Notes: a model not told the origin generated them from the letters alone. DNA of 55,866 bases from Neisseriales bacterium (GCA_008017155.1 SSGX01000028.1:1-55866); one strand, 5' to 3'. Shown: positions 17,751-27,917, counted from the stretch's first letter. Numbers and translations are program-made.

Positions 17751-17779
17751 ATTATAGCAACTTGAACCTAAAATAACAA
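17751..17779 (-). promoter_or_regulatory. sigma-70 type promoter for dapA
   Basis: On the minus strand TTGTTA (17774-17779) and a perfect TATAAT (17751-17756) are exactly 17 bases apart. The predicted start near 17744 gives a leader of about 260 bases ahead of dapA. Confidence 0.75.
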
Positions 17780-17907
17780 GGGTTAGGATTGTAATTATAG
17801 CTGGATTAATTGAGTTAAATCAGTTATAATAGCGGGCTTACATTACTAATATAACAGCTTAAAACAATTTGTTAGCTGGGTAAATTTTATGGTTTTAAAG
17901 ATTTAAA

Positions 17908-19236
17908 ATGACAAAAAAAGTTTATATTAAAACTTATGGCTGTCAGATGAATGAATATGATTCTGACAAAATGGCGGATGTATTAAATAACTTTCAAGGT
18001 TATGAAAAAACTGATAATCCAGATGATGCAGAGGTAATCCTATTTAATACTTGCTCAATCCGTGAAAAAGCACAGGAAAAAGTCTTCTCTGATTTAGGGC
18101 GTGTGCGACATTTGAAGCAAAAAAATCCTGATCTAATTATCGGGGTTGGTGGTTGTGTGGCCTCTCAGGAAGGGCAGGCAATTGTCAAAAGAGCTCCTTA
18201 TGTTGATATGGTTTTTGGCCCACAAACATTACATCGGATTCCTGAATTGATGGAAGAACGACGTAAGACTGGTAAGTCGCAGGTGGATATTAGCTTTCCC
18301 GAGATTGAGAAATTTGACAAGATGCCCGATGCTAAAGTTGAAGGCGTGACTGCGTTTGTCTCAATCATGGAAGGGTGCTCCAAATATTGTTCCTATTGTG
18401 TAGTCCCATATACCAGAGGGGAAGAAGTTTCGCGCCCATTAGAAGATGTGCTGACCGAGATAGCTAAGTTAACATTCCAAGGAGTTAAGGAAGTTAACCT
18501 TTTAGGGCAGAATGTAAATGCCTACCGTGGTAAAATGCCAGAGGGTGGAATTGCTGATTTTGCAATGTTATTAGAGCTTGTTCATGAAATCCCGGGTATT
18601 GAACGAATTCGTTATACTACTTCACATCCAAATGAGATGAGTCAACGAATCATAGACTGCTATGGTAAGTTACCAAAATTGGTTTCGCACTTGCATCTTC
18701 CTGCACAAAGCGGTTCTGATCGTATTTTGGCTGGGATGAAGCGTGGCTATACTTCGCTAGAATATAAATCCGTAATTCGTAAAATACGTGCTTTACGTCC
18801 AGATATTTCCTTTTCTTCTGATTTTATCGTTGGTTTTCCCGGTGAGACTGACGAAGATTTTGAAAAAACTATGAAGTTGATTGAAGATGTATTTTATGAT
18901 GTTAGCTTTAGTTTTATATTTTCTGCTCGTCCGGGGACTCCAGCGGCTGAATTAAAAGATGATACGCCACATGAAGTAAAATTAGCGCGTTTACAGCGCT
19001 TACAGGCAAGGATTGAAGAGATGGCTGGCGTGATTAGCCAAAAAATGGTCGGTACTATTCAGAAAATCTTGGTTGAAGGAGTTTCCAAAAAAGATCCGAA
19101 TACATTAACTGGGCGTAGTGAAAATTTCAAAGTGGTAAACTTTGTTGGTAATCCACGCATGATAGGTGAAATTGTCGAAGTTAAGATAACAGCTGGTAAT
19201 CCATATGCCTTAACCGGTGAAGTTATAACTGTGTAA
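17908..19236 (+). CDS. miaB: tRNA-2-methylthio-N6-dimethylallyladenosine synthase
   Basis: This 442-residue radical-SAM methylthiotransferase adds a methylthio group to i6A37 of tRNAs reading U-starting codons. The N-terminal UPF0004 domain has the auxiliary-cluster cysteines C12 ([12 protein letters not shown]), C49 and C83. The radical-SAM motif CSKYCSYC gives C157, C161 and C164. The C-terminal TRAM domain begins near residue 380. The start has no good Shine-Dalgarno; a TATAAT at 17825-17830 may be the -10 box. It is flanked upstream by the divergent dapA promoter and downstream by a strong terminator, so it is probably a single-gene unit. Confidence 0.97.
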   Translation: MTKKVYIKTYGCQMNEYDSDKMADVLNNFQGYEKTDNPDDAEVILFNTCSIREKAQEKVFSDLGRVRHLKQKNPDLIIGVGGCVASQEGQAIVKRAPYVDMVFGPQTLHRIPELMEERRKTGKSQVDISFPEIEKFDKMPDAKVEGVTAFVSIMEGCSKYCSYCVVPYTRGEEVSRPLEDVLTEIAKLTFQGVKEVNLLGQNVNAYRGKMPEGGIADFAMLLELVHEIPGIERIRYTTSHPNEMSQRIIDCYGKLPKLVSHLHLPAQSGSDRILAGMKRGYTSLEYKSVIRKIRALRPDISFSSDFIVGFPGETDEDFEKTMKLIEDVFYDVSFSFIFSARPGTPAAELKDDTPHEVKLARLQRLQARIEEMAGVISQKMVGTIQKILVEGVSKKDPNTLTGRSENFKVVNFVGNPRMIGEIVEVKITAGNPYALTGEVITV

Positions 19237-19258
19237 GTCTTTTGTGAGAAGTTAAACA

Positions 19259-19291
19259 TTAAAGGGTGATACAAAATTTATCACCCTTTAA
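19259..19291. terminator. Rho-independent terminator after miaB
   Basis: TTAAAGGGTGATA (19259-19271) pairs with TATCACCCTTTAA (19279-19291), a perfect 13-base-pair stem with a 7-base loop. T-rich sequence (ACTATTTTT) follows on the plus strand. Confidence 0.88.
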
Positions 19292-19374
19292 CTATTTTTG
19301 GCTACTGAAATTAATCTACTCCGAGCTGTATTTTAATTTTGGTTGTTTTGAGTACTGAACTTACTGATAAATAC

Positions 19375-19404
19375 TTGCTTTTACTAATCTAATTATGCTA
19401 TAAT
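19375..19404 (+). promoter_or_regulatory. Promoter of the ribosomal protein operon starting at rplC
   Basis: TTGCTT (19375-19380) and a perfect TATAAT (19399-19404) are spaced by 18 bases. GCGTCCC follows the -10 box, a GC-rich discriminator as is usual for stringently controlled ribosomal promoters. Confidence 0.7.
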
Positions 19405-19410
19405 CGCGTC

Positions 19411-19513
19411 CCTGTTGTGTTAATTGCGCAACGGGAAATCATTGGTCAATTGTAACCAAGCCATTGCTGCGTAAGCAACATTGGTAAATAATAACAAGAA
19501 AGGTAAATATAAA
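19411..19513 (+). promoter_or_regulatory. Structured leader of the rplC operon
   Basis: About 100 untranslated bases precede rplC. CCC-T-GTTGTG can pair with CGCAAC-GGG, a 9-base-pair stem with one bulge near 19410-19436. TTGGT/ACCAA and TTGCT/AGCAA form two smaller hairpins further down. In E. coli the S10 operon leader binds L4 for autocontrol; a similar role here is plausible, but no conserved L4 site was recognised. Confidence 0.45.
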
Positions 19514-20158
19514 ATGAGTCTAGGACTAGTAGGCCAAAAACTTGGCATGACTCGCATATTTGCTGAAGATGGAGCCTCAATTCCGGTAACGGTTTTGGCG
19601 ATGTCTGCAAATCGCGTAGTTCAAGTTAAAACGGCGGCAACTGATGGATATGATTCAGTTCAAGTTACTTTTGGTGCTAAAAAAGCAAACCGTGTAAGTA
19701 AACCGTCTAAAGGTCATTATGCGAAAGCTGGTGTTGAAGCTGGTGTTTCGTTACAAGAATTCAATTTAACTGCTGAAGAAGTTGCAAACTTCCAAGCTGG
19801 TTCAACAATAACTGTTGAAATTTTCTCAGCTGGTCAATTAGTTGATGTTACCGGTACCTCAAAAGGTAAAGGTTTTGCTGGTGCTATCAAGCGTCACAAT
19901 TTTGCATCAAATCGTGCTTCTCATGGTAACTCGGTTTCACATAACGCTCCGGGTTCTATCGGTCAACGTCAAGATCCAGGTCGTGTATTCCCTGGTAAAC
20001 GCATGGCTGGACATCTTGGAGACGTAAAAGTTACAACGCAAAATCTTGAAGTTGTACGTGTAGATGCTGAGCGTGGTTTACTGCTGATTAAAGGTGCCAT
20101 TCCAGGTGCTAAAGGTGGTAAGGTTGTTGTTCGTCCAAGTGTGAAGGCAGGTGCATAA
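19514..20158 (+). CDS. rplC: Large ribosomal subunit protein L3
   Basis: This 214-residue protein is an early assembly protein of the 50S subunit near the peptidyl-transferase centre. I chose the ATG at 19514, which follows AAGAAAGG and gives the canonical [16 protein letters not shown] start; an upstream in-frame codon at 19481 adds only an A/K-rich, unconserved stretch. The conserved loop [13 protein letters not shown] and [20 protein letters not shown] includes the glutamine methylated by PrmB in E. coli. It is the first gene of the operon here, because rpsJ, which normally precedes it, is absent. It shares one base with rplD (TAATG). Confidence 0.98.
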   Translation: MSLGLVGQKLGMTRIFAEDGASIPVTVLAMSANRVVQVKTAATDGYDSVQVTFGAKKANRVSKPSKGHYAKAGVEAGVSLQEFNLTAEEVANFQAGSTITVEIFSAGQLVDVTGTSKGKGFAGAIKRHNFASNRASHGNSVSHNAPGSIGQRQDPGRVFPGKRMAGHLGDVKVTTQNLEVVRVDAERGLLLIKGAIPGAKGGKVVVRPSVKAGA

Positions 20159-20784
20159 TGGAATTAAAACTATTAAATATGCAAGGTGCTGATGCTGGTC
20201 AACTAACAGTTAGTGATGCATTGTTTGGTCGTGAATATAACGAAGCTTTAGTTCATCAGGTTGTGACTGCATATCTGGCTAATGCTCGTTCAGGTAATAG
20301 CAAACAAAAAACTCGTGCTGAAGTTACTCACTCAACTAAAAAGCCATGGAGACAAAAAGGTACTGGACGTGCGCGTATTGGTACTACAACTTCACCTGTT
20401 TGGCGTGGTGGTGGTCGTGCCTTCCCTAATACTCCTGAAGAAAATTTTACGCAAAAAGTTAATCGTAAAATGTACCGTGCAGGTATCGCAGCTATTTTAT
20501 CTAAATTAGTTGCTGATGGTCGTTTAGTTATCGCTAATGAATTAAATATCGATAGCCCTAAAACTAAATCATTTGTTTCGGTGCTTAATAATCTATCATT
20601 AAATAATGAAACCGTATTGGTTATCGTTGATGAGTTAACAGAAAATGTTTATTACGCTTCACGTAATTTGCCAACAGTATTGGTGTTGGAAGCTCATCAG
20701 ATTGATCCATATACCTTACTACGTTGCAACAAAGTTGTATTTACGCAGAAAGCTATTGAGAAAGTACAGGAGCACTTGGTATGA
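20158..20784 (+). CDS. rplD: Large ribosomal subunit protein L4
   Basis: This 208-residue protein lines the peptide exit tunnel and in E. coli also represses the S10 operon. The conserved extended loop is present: [20 protein letters not shown], followed by [16 protein letters not shown]. Its start overlaps the rplC stop by one base and its stop overlaps the rplW start (ATGA), so translation of the three is coupled. It is the candidate autoregulator for the structured leader upstream of rplC. Confidence 0.98.
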   Translation: MELKLLNMQGADAGQLTVSDALFGREYNEALVHQVVTAYLANARSGNSKQKTRAEVTHSTKKPWRQKGTGRARIGTTTSPVWRGGGRAFPNTPEENFTQKVNRKMYRAGIAAILSKLVADGRLVIANELNIDSPKTKSFVSVLNNLSLNNETVLVIVDELTENVYYASRNLPTVLVLEAHQIDPYTLLRCNKVVFTQKAIEKVQEHLV

Positions 20785-21080
20785 AACAAGTAGATTTATA
20801 TAAAGTATTGATTTCTCCGGTAATTACCGAGAAAGCTAATACCGTTGCTGAAAAATATGAGCAAGTGGTATTTAAAGTGCTAAAACAAGCTAGCAAAGAT
20901 GAAATCAAAGCAGCTTTTGAGTTGGCTTTCAATAGCAAAGTTGCATCGGTTCGTGTATTAAATGTAGCGGGTAAAGCAAAGCGCTTTGGTCGTTTTAATG
21001 GTCGTCGCGATAACTGGAAAAAGGCTTACATCAGCCTTATGCCAGGTCAAAGCTTTGACTTAGCTGCAAACCAGAAGTAA
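20781..21080 (+). CDS. rplW: Large ribosomal subunit protein L23
   Basis: This 99-residue protein sits at the exit of the peptide tunnel, where trigger factor and SRP dock. It shows the typical [17 protein letters not shown] start and a [20 protein letters not shown] tail with the basic loop. Length is standard. The four-base overlap with rplD and a 14-base gap containing AGAGGAGC before rplB keep the operon continuous. Confidence 0.98.
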   Translation: MKQVDLYKVLISPVITEKANTVAEKYEQVVFKVLKQASKDEIKAAFELAFNSKVASVRVLNVAGKAKRFGRFNGRRDNWKKAYISLMPGQSFDLAANQK

Positions 21081-21094
21081 GAGGAGCTTAGACT

Positions 21095-21922
21095 ATGGCT
21101 ATCGTTAAATTAAAACCTACAACCCCGGGTCAACGTGGTGTAGTAAAGATTACAACTCCAGGTCTGCATAAAGGTAAACCTTTTGCTGCTCTTCTGGAAA
21201 AACAGACGCGTGGTTCTGGTCGTAACAATAATGGTCGCATTACAGTGCGTCATAAAGGTGGCGGTCATAAACAACACTATCGTCTAGTTGACTTTAAACG
21301 TAATAAATTAGATGTTCCTGCTAAAGTAGAGCGTATTGAATACGATCCTAACCGTACAGCACATATTGCATTATTATGCTATGCTGATGGTGAGCGTCGT
21401 TATATTATTGCTCCTAAAGGTATGGAAGCTGGTCAAACAGTTATTTCAAGTAATGAGGCACCAATTCGTGCTGGTAACACTTTACCGCTTAGAAATATTC
21501 CTGTTGGTACGACAGTACACTGTGTTGAAATGATGCCGGGCAAAGGTGCTCAATTGGCTCGTTCAGCTGGTACTTCAGTACAACTATTGGGGCGTGATGG
21601 TATTTATGCTCAGTTGCGTCTACGTTCTGGTGAGATCCGTAAAGTTCATTTGGATTGTAAAGCTACAATCGGTGAAGTTTGTAATGGTGATCACAACTTA
21701 CGTCAATATGGTAAAGCTGGTGTTAAACGTTGGTTGGGTATTCGTCCAACAGTGCGTGGTGTAGCAATGAATCCTATCGATCACCCACATGGTGGTGGTG
21801 AAGGAAGAACTGCAGCAGGTATGCATCCAGTTTCACCTTGGGGTGTTAAGACTAAGGGTTATAAAACTCGCAACAACAAGCGTACGGATAATATGATCAT
21901 CCGTGATCGTCGTCGCAAATAG
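21095..21922 (+). CDS. rplB: Large ribosomal subunit protein L2
   Basis: This 275-residue core 50S protein is needed for subunit joining and peptidyl transfer. The start [19 protein letters not shown], the [18 protein letters not shown] stretch and the active-site-proximal [20 protein letters not shown] (containing the conserved histidine) are all present. GAGGAG precedes the ATG. Length is within one or two residues of the proteobacterial norm. Confidence 0.98.
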   Translation: MAIVKLKPTTPGQRGVVKITTPGLHKGKPFAALLEKQTRGSGRNNNGRITVRHKGGGHKQHYRLVDFKRNKLDVPAKVERIEYDPNRTAHIALLCYADGERRYIIAPKGMEAGQTVISSNEAPIRAGNTLPLRNIPVGTTVHCVEMMPGKGAQLARSAGTSVQLLGRDGIYAQLRLRSGEIRKVHLDCKATIGEVCNGDHNLRQYGKAGVKRWLGIRPTVRGVAMNPIDHPHGGGEGRTAAGMHPVSPWGVKTKGYKTRNNKRTDNMIIRDRRRK

Positions 21923-21938
21923 TAGGTAAGGAATAATA

Positions 21939-22214
21939 ATGGCTCGTTCATTGAAAAAAGGTCCTTTTGTGGATCATCACTTAATAAATAAAGTGCTGGT
22001 TGCAGTTGAGAAAAGCGACAAACGTCCAATTAAAACTTGGTCTCGTCGTTCGACAATTCTTCCAGAAATGATTGGTTTAACAATTGCTGTGCATAATGGT
22101 CGTGCACATGTGCCAGTATATATTACTGATAACATGGTAGGTCATAAATTGGGTGAGTTCGCTTTGACTCGCACTTTCAAAGGCCACGCAGCTGATAAAA
22201 AAGCTAAACGTTAA
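21939..22214 (+). CDS. rpsS: Small ribosomal subunit protein S19
   Basis: This 91-residue 30S head protein, which forms a complex with S13, begins [19 protein letters not shown]. It contains [20 protein letters not shown] and ends with the basic [11 protein letters not shown]. Length and order (rplB-rpsS-rplV) are canonical. TAAGGA precedes the start. Confidence 0.98.
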   Translation: MARSLKKGPFVDHHLINKVLVAVEKSDKRPIKTWSRRSTILPEMIGLTIAVHNGRAHVPVYITDNMVGHKLGEFALTRTFKGHAADKKAKR

Positions 22215-22225
22215 GGAGTTTATAA

Positions 22226-22555
22226 ATGTTAGTAAAAGCTCATGCTAAAAACATTCGTGTTTCAGCACAAAAAGCGCGTTTAGTAGCTGACTTGATCCGT
22301 GGTTTGCCAGTGGCTAGAGCCCTGAATACTTTGACGTTTAGCAGCAAAAAATCAGCTGGAATCGTTAAAAAGACTTTGGAATCAGCTATTGCAAATGCTG
22401 AACACAATCAAGGTGCAGATATTGATGCACTTAAAGTAAAAGAAGTTTATATTGATAAAGGTCCTAGCTTGAAGCGTCATACTGCTCGTGCTAAAGGTCG
22501 TGGTAGCAAGATTGAAAAACAAACTTGTCACATCAATATAGTGGTTGGTTATTAA
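22226..22555 (+). CDS. rplV: Large ribosomal subunit protein L22
   Basis: This 109-residue protein has a beta-hairpin that narrows the exit tunnel beside L4. [20 protein letters not shown] at the N terminus and the hairpin-forming [20 protein letters not shown] near the C terminus identify it. AAGGAG lies before the ATG. The spacing to rpsC is 12 bases, with TAGGAGATC as its ribosome-binding site. Confidence 0.98.
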   Translation: MLVKAHAKNIRVSAQKARLVADLIRGLPVARALNTLTFSSKKSAGIVKKTLESAIANAEHNQGADIDALKVKEVYIDKGPSLKRHTARAKGRGSKIEKQTCHINIVVGY

Positions 22556-22567
22556 TAGGAGATCAAG

Positions 22568-23326
22568 ATGGGACAGAAGATTGACCCACGTGGGTTTAGG
22601 TTAGCAGTAACGAAAGATTGGTCTTCTCGCTGGTATGCAAATAATCAATCATTTGCTTCAAATCTAGCTGAAGATATTAAAATTCGTGAATTCATTCTTA
22701 AAAAATTTGGTCGCCGTGCTGCGATTGGTCGTGTTGTAATTGAGCGTCCAGCTAAAAGCATTAAAGTAACTATGTTTACTGCGCGCCCAGGTGTAATCAT
22801 CGGTAAAAAAGGTGAGGGTATTGAGCAAATCAAAAAAGAATTGCAAACAATGACTTCAGTTCCTCTTCATTTGAATGTTGAAGAGATCCGTAAGCCTGAA
22901 TTAAATTCACAAATCGTTGGCGATCAGGTTGCTCAGCAGCTTGAGAAGCGTGTTGCTTTCCGCCGTGCGATGAAACGTTCAATGCAAGCAGCTATTAAAC
23001 TTGGCGCTCAAGGTATCAAAATTGAAACCTCTGGTCGTTTAAATGGTATTGAGATTGCTCGTAGTGAATGGTATCGTGAAGGTCGTGTGCCTCTACATAC
23101 ACTTCGTGCGGATGTTGAGTATGCAACAAGTGAAGCTTTGACTACTTATGGTATTATTGGTATCAAAGTGTGGATTTATAAAGGTGATCTAAATCTGAAT
23201 AAAAACCGTTTTGCTAGTAAAACTGCAACTACCGGTGATGATGATAGAAGAGCCAATAAAAAGCCAGGTGCGCGTAAACCAGCACCTCGTAAAAGAAAGG
23301 TAGAAAAAGATGCTATCGCCGAATAG
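22568..23326 (+). CDS. rpsC: Small ribosomal subunit protein S3
   Basis: This 252-residue protein lines the mRNA entry channel. The type II KH domain with the RNA-binding loop [18 protein letters not shown] lies at about residues 77-94. The C-terminal S3 domain holds [20 protein letters not shown]. The protein is about 20 residues longer than E. coli S3 because of a Lys/Arg/Pro-rich tail ([20 protein letters not shown]), common in betaproteobacteria. Its 3' end overlaps rplP by 17 bases. Confidence 0.98.
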   Translation: MGQKIDPRGFRLAVTKDWSSRWYANNQSFASNLAEDIKIREFILKKFGRRAAIGRVVIERPAKSIKVTMFTARPGVIIGKKGEGIEQIKKELQTMTSVPLHLNVEEIRKPELNSQIVGDQVAQQLEKRVAFRRAMKRSMQAAIKLGAQGIKIETSGRLNGIEIARSEWYREGRVPLHTLRADVEYATSEALTTYGIIGIKVWIYKGDLNLNKNRFASKTATTGDDDRRANKKPGARKPAPRKRKVEKDAIAE

Positions 23327-23726
23327 ATTAAAATACCGTAAAGTACAAAAAGGTCGCAATAAAGGGATTGCTACACGTGGTGTTGCAGTTAGCTTTGGAG
23401 AATTTGGTCTTAAATCTGTAAGTCGTGGTCGTTTGACTGCGCGTCAGATTGAGGCAGCACGTCGTGCAATGACTCGTCACATTAAACGTGGTGGTCGCGT
23501 ATGGATTCGTGTGTTCCCAGATAAACCTGTTTCTAAAAAACCAGCCGAAGTTCGTATGGGTGGCGGAAAAGGTTCTCCGGAATATTTTGTTGCTGAAATT
23601 CAACCAGGTAAAATGTTGTATGAAATGGATGGCGTAAGTGAAGAGCTTGCTCGTGAGGCTTTCCGTCTTGCTGCAGCTAAGTTACCGTTCAAAACAACAT
23701 TTGTAATTAGACAGGTAGGTGCGTAA
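23310..23726 (+). CDS. rplP: Large ribosomal subunit protein L16
   Basis: This 138-residue protein contacts the aminoacyl-tRNA in the A site. It begins [19 protein letters not shown] and includes [20 protein letters not shown] and [15 protein letters not shown], both hallmarks. The start lies inside rpsC, with AAAGGTAG as a ribosome-binding site within that gene. The stop shares one base with rpmC. Confidence 0.98.
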   Translation: MLSPNRLKYRKVQKGRNKGIATRGVAVSFGEFGLKSVSRGRLTARQIEAARRAMTRHIKRGGRVWIRVFPDKPVSKKPAEVRMGGGKGSPEYFVAEIQPGKMLYEMDGVSEELAREAFRLAAAKLPFKTTFVIRQVGA

Positions 23727-23911
23727 TGCCAAATACTGAATTAAGAGCTAAATCAGTAGATGAATTAAATACTGAGCTTGAAGCTTTATTAAAATCTCAT
23801 TTTTCTTTACGTATGCAAGTTGCTATGCAACAGCTTACTAAAACTAGTGAGCTAAGAAAAGTGCGTCGTGATATTGCACGTGTAAGAACAATTTTACGTG
23901 AGAAGGCATAA
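23726..23911 (+). CDS. rpmC: Large ribosomal subunit protein L29
   Basis: This 61-residue two-helix protein near the tunnel exit contains the typical [20 protein letters not shown] and [18 protein letters not shown]. It overlaps rplP by one base and is followed two bases later by rpsQ. Confidence 0.97.
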   Translation: MPNTELRAKSVDELNTELEALLKSHFSLRMQVAMQQLTKTSELRKVRRDIARVRTILREKA

Positions 23912-23913
23912 TA

Positions 23914-24162
23914 ATGACTAAAGTTATTCGTACCCTGATTGGTAAAGTAGTTAGCGATTCACGTGATAAAACTGTATCAGTTTTAGTTGAGCGCCGGGTT
24001 AAACACCCTTTATATGGTAAAATTGTTAGAAAATTCAACAAATACCAAGCGCACGATGAAAATAACCAGTATAAAAATGGTGATATGGTTGTGATCGTTG
24101 AGACTAAGCCAATTTCAAAATCAAAAAACTGGGCTGTTCAATCTCTGGTTGAAAAAGTTTAA
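23914..24162 (+). CDS. rpsQ: Small ribosomal subunit protein S17
   Basis: This 82-residue OB-fold protein is a primary 16S rRNA binder. [19 protein letters not shown] and [20 protein letters not shown] identify it, and [19 protein letters not shown] ends it. It is the last gene of the S10-type block; a 170-base gap with a new promoter follows. Confidence 0.97.
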   Translation: MTKVIRTLIGKVVSDSRDKTVSVLVERRVKHPLYGKIVRKFNKYQAHDENNQYKNGDMVVIVETKPISKSKNWAVQSLVEKV

Positions 24163-24205
24163 GTTAAATAATATTGCTGAATTTATGATTTGGCAATAAA
24201 TATAC

Positions 24206-24235
24206 TTGCATAGGGGTGGTCATTAGTGATATAAT
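24206..24235 (+). promoter_or_regulatory. Internal promoter ahead of rplN (spc block)
   Basis: TTGCAT (24206-24211) and a perfect TATAAT (24230-24235), 18 bases apart, lie in the rpsQ-rplN gap. About 90 leader bases follow, with a GTCCGA/TCGGAC hairpin at 24268-24284 and AAAGG before rplN. This matches the start of the separate spc operon in E. coli. Confidence 0.7.
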
Positions 24236-24332
24236 GCCACCCTTAACTTATTTATAATGTCTAGTTAGTCCGAGACTATCGGACCCAATACTGGCCGTTT
24301 ACGTAACGTGTTAAGTTGGAAAGGTAAATCAA

Positions 24333-24701
24333 ATGATTCAAATGCAAACAAGATTGGATGTTGCTGATAATACTGGTGCACGTTCTGTTATGTGTATTAA
24401 AGTGTTAGGCGGTTCAAAGCGTCGCTATGCAAGTGTTGGTGATATCATCAAGGTATCAATCAAAGATGCTGCTCCACGTGGTCGTGTGAAAAAAGGTGAT
24501 GTTTATAATGCGGTGGTTGTGCGTACAGCTAAAGGTGTGCGTCGCCCGGATGGTTCATTGGTTAAGTTTGATGGTAATGCAGCAGTGTTACTAAATGCAA
24601 AACTTGAGCCAATTGGTACTCGTATTTTTGGTCCGGTAACCCGTGAACTGCGTACAGAACGGTTTATGAAAATCGTTTCATTAGCTCCAGAAGTAATTTA
24701 A
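24333..24701 (+). CDS. rplN: Large ribosomal subunit protein L14
   Basis: This 122-residue protein at the subunit interface begins [20 protein letters not shown] and includes [20 protein letters not shown] and [13 protein letters not shown], all diagnostic. It opens the spc-type block behind its own promoter and leader. Confidence 0.98.
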   Translation: MIQMQTRLDVADNTGARSVMCIKVLGGSKRRYASVGDIIKVSIKDAAPRGRVKKGDVYNAVVVRTAKGVRRPDGSLVKFDGNAAVLLNAKLEPIGTRIFGPVTRELRTERFMKIVSLAPEVI

Positions 24702-24712
24702 AGGCAACGATA

Positions 24713-25027
24713 ATGAAAAAAATTCGTAAAGGTGATGAAATCATCGTTATTGCTGGTAAAGACAAGGGTAAAATTGCTCAAGTTCAACAAGTTGTTGAGG
24801 ATGGTGGCAAAGTTATCGTTGAAGGCGTTAACGTTGTAAAAAAACATGTTCGTCCTAACCCAATGAAGGGTGTTCAGGGTGGAATAGTAGATAAAACAAT
24901 GCCGGTTGATATCTCGAATGTTGCTATCTATAACTCAGAAACTAAAAAAGCAGATCGCGTTGGTTTCAAAGTTGAAGGTGACAAAAAAGTTCGTGTATTC
25001 AAATCTAACGGTAAAGTGATAGGTTAA
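24713..25027 (+). CDS. rplX: Large ribosomal subunit protein L24
   Basis: This 104-residue assembly-initiator protein has a KOW motif at the N terminus ([20 protein letters not shown]). The central [20 protein letters not shown] is typical. A gap of 11 bases from rplN places it firmly in the operon. Confidence 0.97.
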   Translation: MKKIRKGDEIIVIAGKDKGKIAQVQQVVEDGGKVIVEGVNVVKKHVRPNPMKGVQGGIVDKTMPVDISNVAIYNSETKKADRVGFKVEGDKKVRVFKSNGKVIG

Positions 25028-25039
25028 TAGAGGTAGAAA

Positions 25040-25576
25040 ATGGCAAGATTAAAAGAGTTTTATACTACCAATGTTGTTCCTGAGTTGATGAAGCAATTCA
25101 ACTACAATTCAGTAATGGAAGTACCACGTATTGAGAAAATTACTCTGAATATTGGTCTTGGTGAAGCTGTAGCTGACAAAAAAGTAATGGAATTTGCTTT
25201 GTCTGATTTAACTAAAATTGCAGGTCAAAAGCCTGTGGTTACTAAAGCGCGTAAATCAATCGCAGGTTTCAAAATTCGTGAAGGTTATCCGGTTGGTTGC
25301 ATGGTTACATTGCGTAAAGAAAGAATGTATGAGTTCTTTGATCGCTTAATCAGTATTGCAATTCCACGTATCCGTGACTTCCGTGGTTTAAATGGTAAGG
25401 CGTTTGACAAATTTGGTAATTATAATTTTGGTATTAAAGAGCAAATTATATTCCCAGAGATCGAGTACGATAAAATCGATACACTACGCGGTATGAATAT
25501 TACCATTACAACTAGTGCTAAAAATGCTGAAGAAGCGCGTGCTTTACTTAAAGCATTTAGCTTTCCAATCAAATAA
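25040..25576 (+). CDS. rplE: Large ribosomal subunit protein L5
   Basis: This 178-residue 5S rRNA-binding protein of the central protuberance shows [19 protein letters not shown], the [15 protein letters not shown] loop that touches P-site tRNA, and [20 protein letters not shown]. Length equals the family norm. GAGGTAG lies before the start. Confidence 0.98.
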   Translation: MARLKEFYTTNVVPELMKQFNYNSVMEVPRIEKITLNIGLGEAVADKKVMEFALSDLTKIAGQKPVVTKARKSIAGFKIREGYPVGCMVTLRKERMYEFFDRLISIAIPRIRDFRGLNGKAFDKFGNYNFGIKEQIIFPEIEYDKIDTLRGMNITITTSAKNAEEARALLKAFSFPIK

Positions 25577-25585
25577 GGATATATT

Positions 25586-25891
25586 ATGACTAGATTGGCC
25601 TTAATCGAAAGAGAAAAAAAGCGTGCTAACTTAGTGCAGAAGTATAGTGCTAAACGTGATGCTTTATTCGCTATTATTGAAGATTCATCAAAATCAGATG
25701 AAGAAAAATTTGAAGCCAGACTTGCGTTACAAAAGTTGCCACGCAATGCTGCACCTGTACGTAAACGTAATCGTTGTGCATTGACAGGTCGCCCTAGAGG
25801 CACATTCCGTAAATTTGGTATTGCCCGTAACAAGCTACGTGAATTATCACTTAAAGGTGATATTCCTGGTGTTGTTAAAGCTAGCTGGTAA
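25586..25891 (+). CDS. rpsN: Small ribosomal subunit protein S14 (zinc-independent form)
   Basis: The 101-residue length and lack of a CxxC...CxxC pair mark the long, zinc-free S14 type. [20 protein letters not shown] begins it, and [20 protein letters not shown] is the conserved C-terminal core in which the zinc cysteines of the other type would lie. It binds 16S rRNA in the 30S head. Confidence 0.97.
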   Translation: MTRLALIEREKKRANLVQKYSAKRDALFAIIEDSSKSDEEKFEARLALQKLPRNAAPVRKRNRCALTGRPRGTFRKFGIARNKLRELSLKGDIPGVVKASW

Positions 25892-25906
25892 GGGAGGGTA
25901 TTAAAA

Positions 25907-26296
25907 ATGATGCAAGATACTATTGCTGATATGTTAACTCGTATTCGTAATGCTCAGGCTGCGAATAAAGAAGTGGTAACAATGCCTTCATCAAAAATCA
26001 AAGTGTCTATCGCTAAGGTTTTGAAAGAAGAAGGTTATATTGATGATTTTAAAATTGATGGTACTGTAAAACCTGAATTAACAATTACTCTACGCTACTA
26101 CGCTGGTCGTCCGGTAATTGAAAGAATTGAACGTGTATCACGTCCTGGTTTACGTATTTATCGTGGTTGTGAAGAATTGCCTACTGTTATGAACGGTTTG
26201 GGTGTGGCTATTGTGTCAACTTCACGTGGTGTTATTACTGATCGTAAAGCTCGTTCACTTAAAGTTGGTGGCGAAGTTTTATGTCTAGTTGCTTAG
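25907..26296 (+). CDS. rpsH: Small ribosomal subunit protein S8
   Basis: This 129-residue primary 16S rRNA binder starts [20 protein letters not shown]; either of two adjacent ATG codons could be used. The C-terminal [19 protein letters not shown] is the diagnostic motif. In E. coli S8 represses the spc operon by binding near rplE; no such site was checked here. GGGAGG precedes the start. Confidence 0.98.
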   Translation: MMQDTIADMLTRIRNAQAANKEVVTMPSSKIKVSIAKVLKEEGYIDDFKIDGTVKPELTITLRYYAGRPVIERIERVSRPGLRIYRGCEELPTVMNGLGVAIVSTSRGVITDRKARSLKVGGEVLCLVA

Positions 26297-26311
26297 TAAG
26301 GGAGTCTCGTA

Positions 26312-26848
26312 ATGTTATCACGTATGGCTAAAACTCCTTTGGCAATTCCTGCTGGTGTTGAAGTAACTATCGATGGTTCAAATGTTAAAGTAAAAGGTTC
26401 TTTAGGGACTCTTGAATATACTTTTAACGATACTGTTACTATCACAAAAGATGGTGCTAATATCGTTTTTGCAACCAAAGAAGAATCAAAATTTGCTAAA
26501 GCATTGTCAGGTACTGTAAAAGCAGTTATGACTAATATGGTTACTGGTGTAACTAAAGGTTTTGAGAAAAAACTTACAATTCTTGGTGTTGGTTACCGTG
26601 CTCAAGCTCAAGGTGCCAATCTTAATCTAACCCTTGGTTTCTCTCATCCAATTGTGTTCCAGGCTCCTGCAGGAATTAAAGTTGAAACTCCTACTCAGAC
26701 AGAAATTCTGATTAAAGGAATTGATAAACAGTTGGTTGGTCAGGTTGCTGCAGATATCCGTTCTTATCGTCCGGTTGAACCTTATAAAGGTAAAGGCGTA
26801 CGTTATGCGGATGAAGTAGTTATCCTAAAAGAGACTAAGAAGAAATAA
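26312..26848 (+). CDS. rplF: Large ribosomal subunit protein L6
   Basis: This 178-residue two-domain protein lies near the factor-binding site. [20 protein letters not shown] begins it, [14 protein letters not shown] lies in the middle, and the C-terminal signature [19 protein letters not shown] is intact. A second ATG at 26324 exists, but the first follows AGGGAGTC and fits homologues. Confidence 0.97.
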   Translation: MLSRMAKTPLAIPAGVEVTIDGSNVKVKGSLGTLEYTFNDTVTITKDGANIVFATKEESKFAKALSGTVKAVMTNMVTGVTKGFEKKLTILGVGYRAQAQGANLNLTLGFSHPIVFQAPAGIKVETPTQTEILIKGIDKQLVGQVAADIRSYRPVEPYKGKGVRYADEVVILKETKKK

Positions 26849-26868
26849 TTTTAGAGGTTAGTCTGAGA

Positions 26869-27222
26869 ATGAGTAATAAAGTTAATCGTATTAGACGCGC
26901 ACGTAAAACTCGTCTTAAAATTGCTGAGTTAGGTGTTAAACGTCTTGTTGTACATAAAACAAATTGTCATATTTACGCCCAAATTATTGATGAGACTGGT
27001 TCTAAAGTGCTTGCAGTTGCTTCAACTGCACAAAAAGCTCTTTCTGGCTCAGTAAAAAATGGCGGTAACATTGAAGCTGCAAAATTAATCGGTAAAGCTA
27101 TTGCTGAAAAAGCAACTAGTGCTGGAATTAAAGAAGTTGCTTTTGATCGTGCCGGGTTTAAATATCATGGTCGTATCAAAGCAGTTGCTGATGCAGCTCG
27201 TGAAAACGGTCTTGTGTTCTAA
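26869..27222 (+). CDS. rplR: Large ribosomal subunit protein L18
   Basis: This 117-residue 5S rRNA-binding protein starts [20 protein letters not shown] and ends with [20 protein letters not shown] and RENGLVF, matching the family. It lies between rplF and rpsE in the standard order. Confidence 0.97.
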   Translation: MSNKVNRIRRARKTRLKIAELGVKRLVVHKTNCHIYAQIIDETGSKVLAVASTAQKALSGSVKNGGNIEAAKLIGKAIAEKATSAGIKEVAFDRAGFKYHGRIKAVADAARENGLVF

Positions 27223-27235
27223 TTGGAGTAAATAA

Positions 27236-27730
27236 ATGGTTGAAAATAAAGAACACTTAATAGAAAAACTGATTAGCGTTAACCGCGTAACAAAAGTGGT
27301 TAAGGGTGGTCGGATTATGGGCTTTGCTGCACTAACAGTTGTTGGTGATGGTGATGGCGGTATCGGTATGGGTAAAGGGAAAGCCAAAGAGGTTCCTGTT
27401 GCTGTACAGAAAGCTGTTAAAGAAGCTAATAAAAACATGGTTAAAGTTAGCCTAAAAAATGGTACTATTCATCATACAGTAAGTGCTACTCATGGCGCAA
27501 CTACTGTGTATATGCAGCCTGCTAAAGAAGGTACTGGTATTATTGCTGGTGGTGCAATGCGTGCATTGTTTGATGCTATCGGTGTTAAAAATATTACTGC
27601 TAAAGTACATGGCTCAACTAATCCTTATAACGTAGTGCGTGCAACGATTAAAGGTTTGCAAGCAATTACTACTCCTGCTGAAATTGCTGCTAAACGTGGT
27701 AAGACAGTAGAAGAAATCCTTGGGGAGTAA
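27236..27730 (+). CDS. rpsE: Small ribosomal subunit protein S5
   Basis: This 164-residue protein has an N-terminal dsRNA-binding-like domain containing [20 protein letters not shown] and [13 protein letters not shown]. The C-terminal domain has [21 protein letters not shown]5 controls decoding accuracy. TTGGAG precedes the ATG. Confidence 0.98.
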   Translation: MVENKEHLIEKLISVNRVTKVVKGGRIMGFAALTVVGDGDGGIGMGKGKAKEVPVAVQKAVKEANKNMVKVSLKNGTIHHTVSATHGATTVYMQPAKEGTGIIAGGAMRALFDAIGVKNITAKVHGSTNPYNVVRATIKGLQAITTPAEIAAKRGKTVEEILGE

Positions 27731-27734
27731 TTAA

Positions 27735-27917
27735 ATGGCTCAAAAAACAGTTAAAGTTACTTTGATTAAAAGTCTGATTGGTCGTCTTGAGAACCATAAA
27801 GCTTCTGCTCGTGGTCTTGGTCTACGTAAAATTGGTCAAACAGTTGAAGTTATTGATACTCTAGAAAATCGCGGTATGATTAATCGCATTAATTATTTAG
27901 TAAAATGTGAGGGTTAA
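27735..27917 (+). CDS. rpmD: Large ribosomal subunit protein L30
   Basis: This 60-residue protein has the compact L30 pattern: [19 protein letters not shown], then [20 protein letters not shown]. The start is four bases after rpsE, with GGGGAG spanning the rpsE stop. Confidence 0.96.
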   Translation: MAQKTVKVTLIKSLIGRLENHKASARGLGLRKIGQTVEVIDTLENRGMINRINYLVKCEG

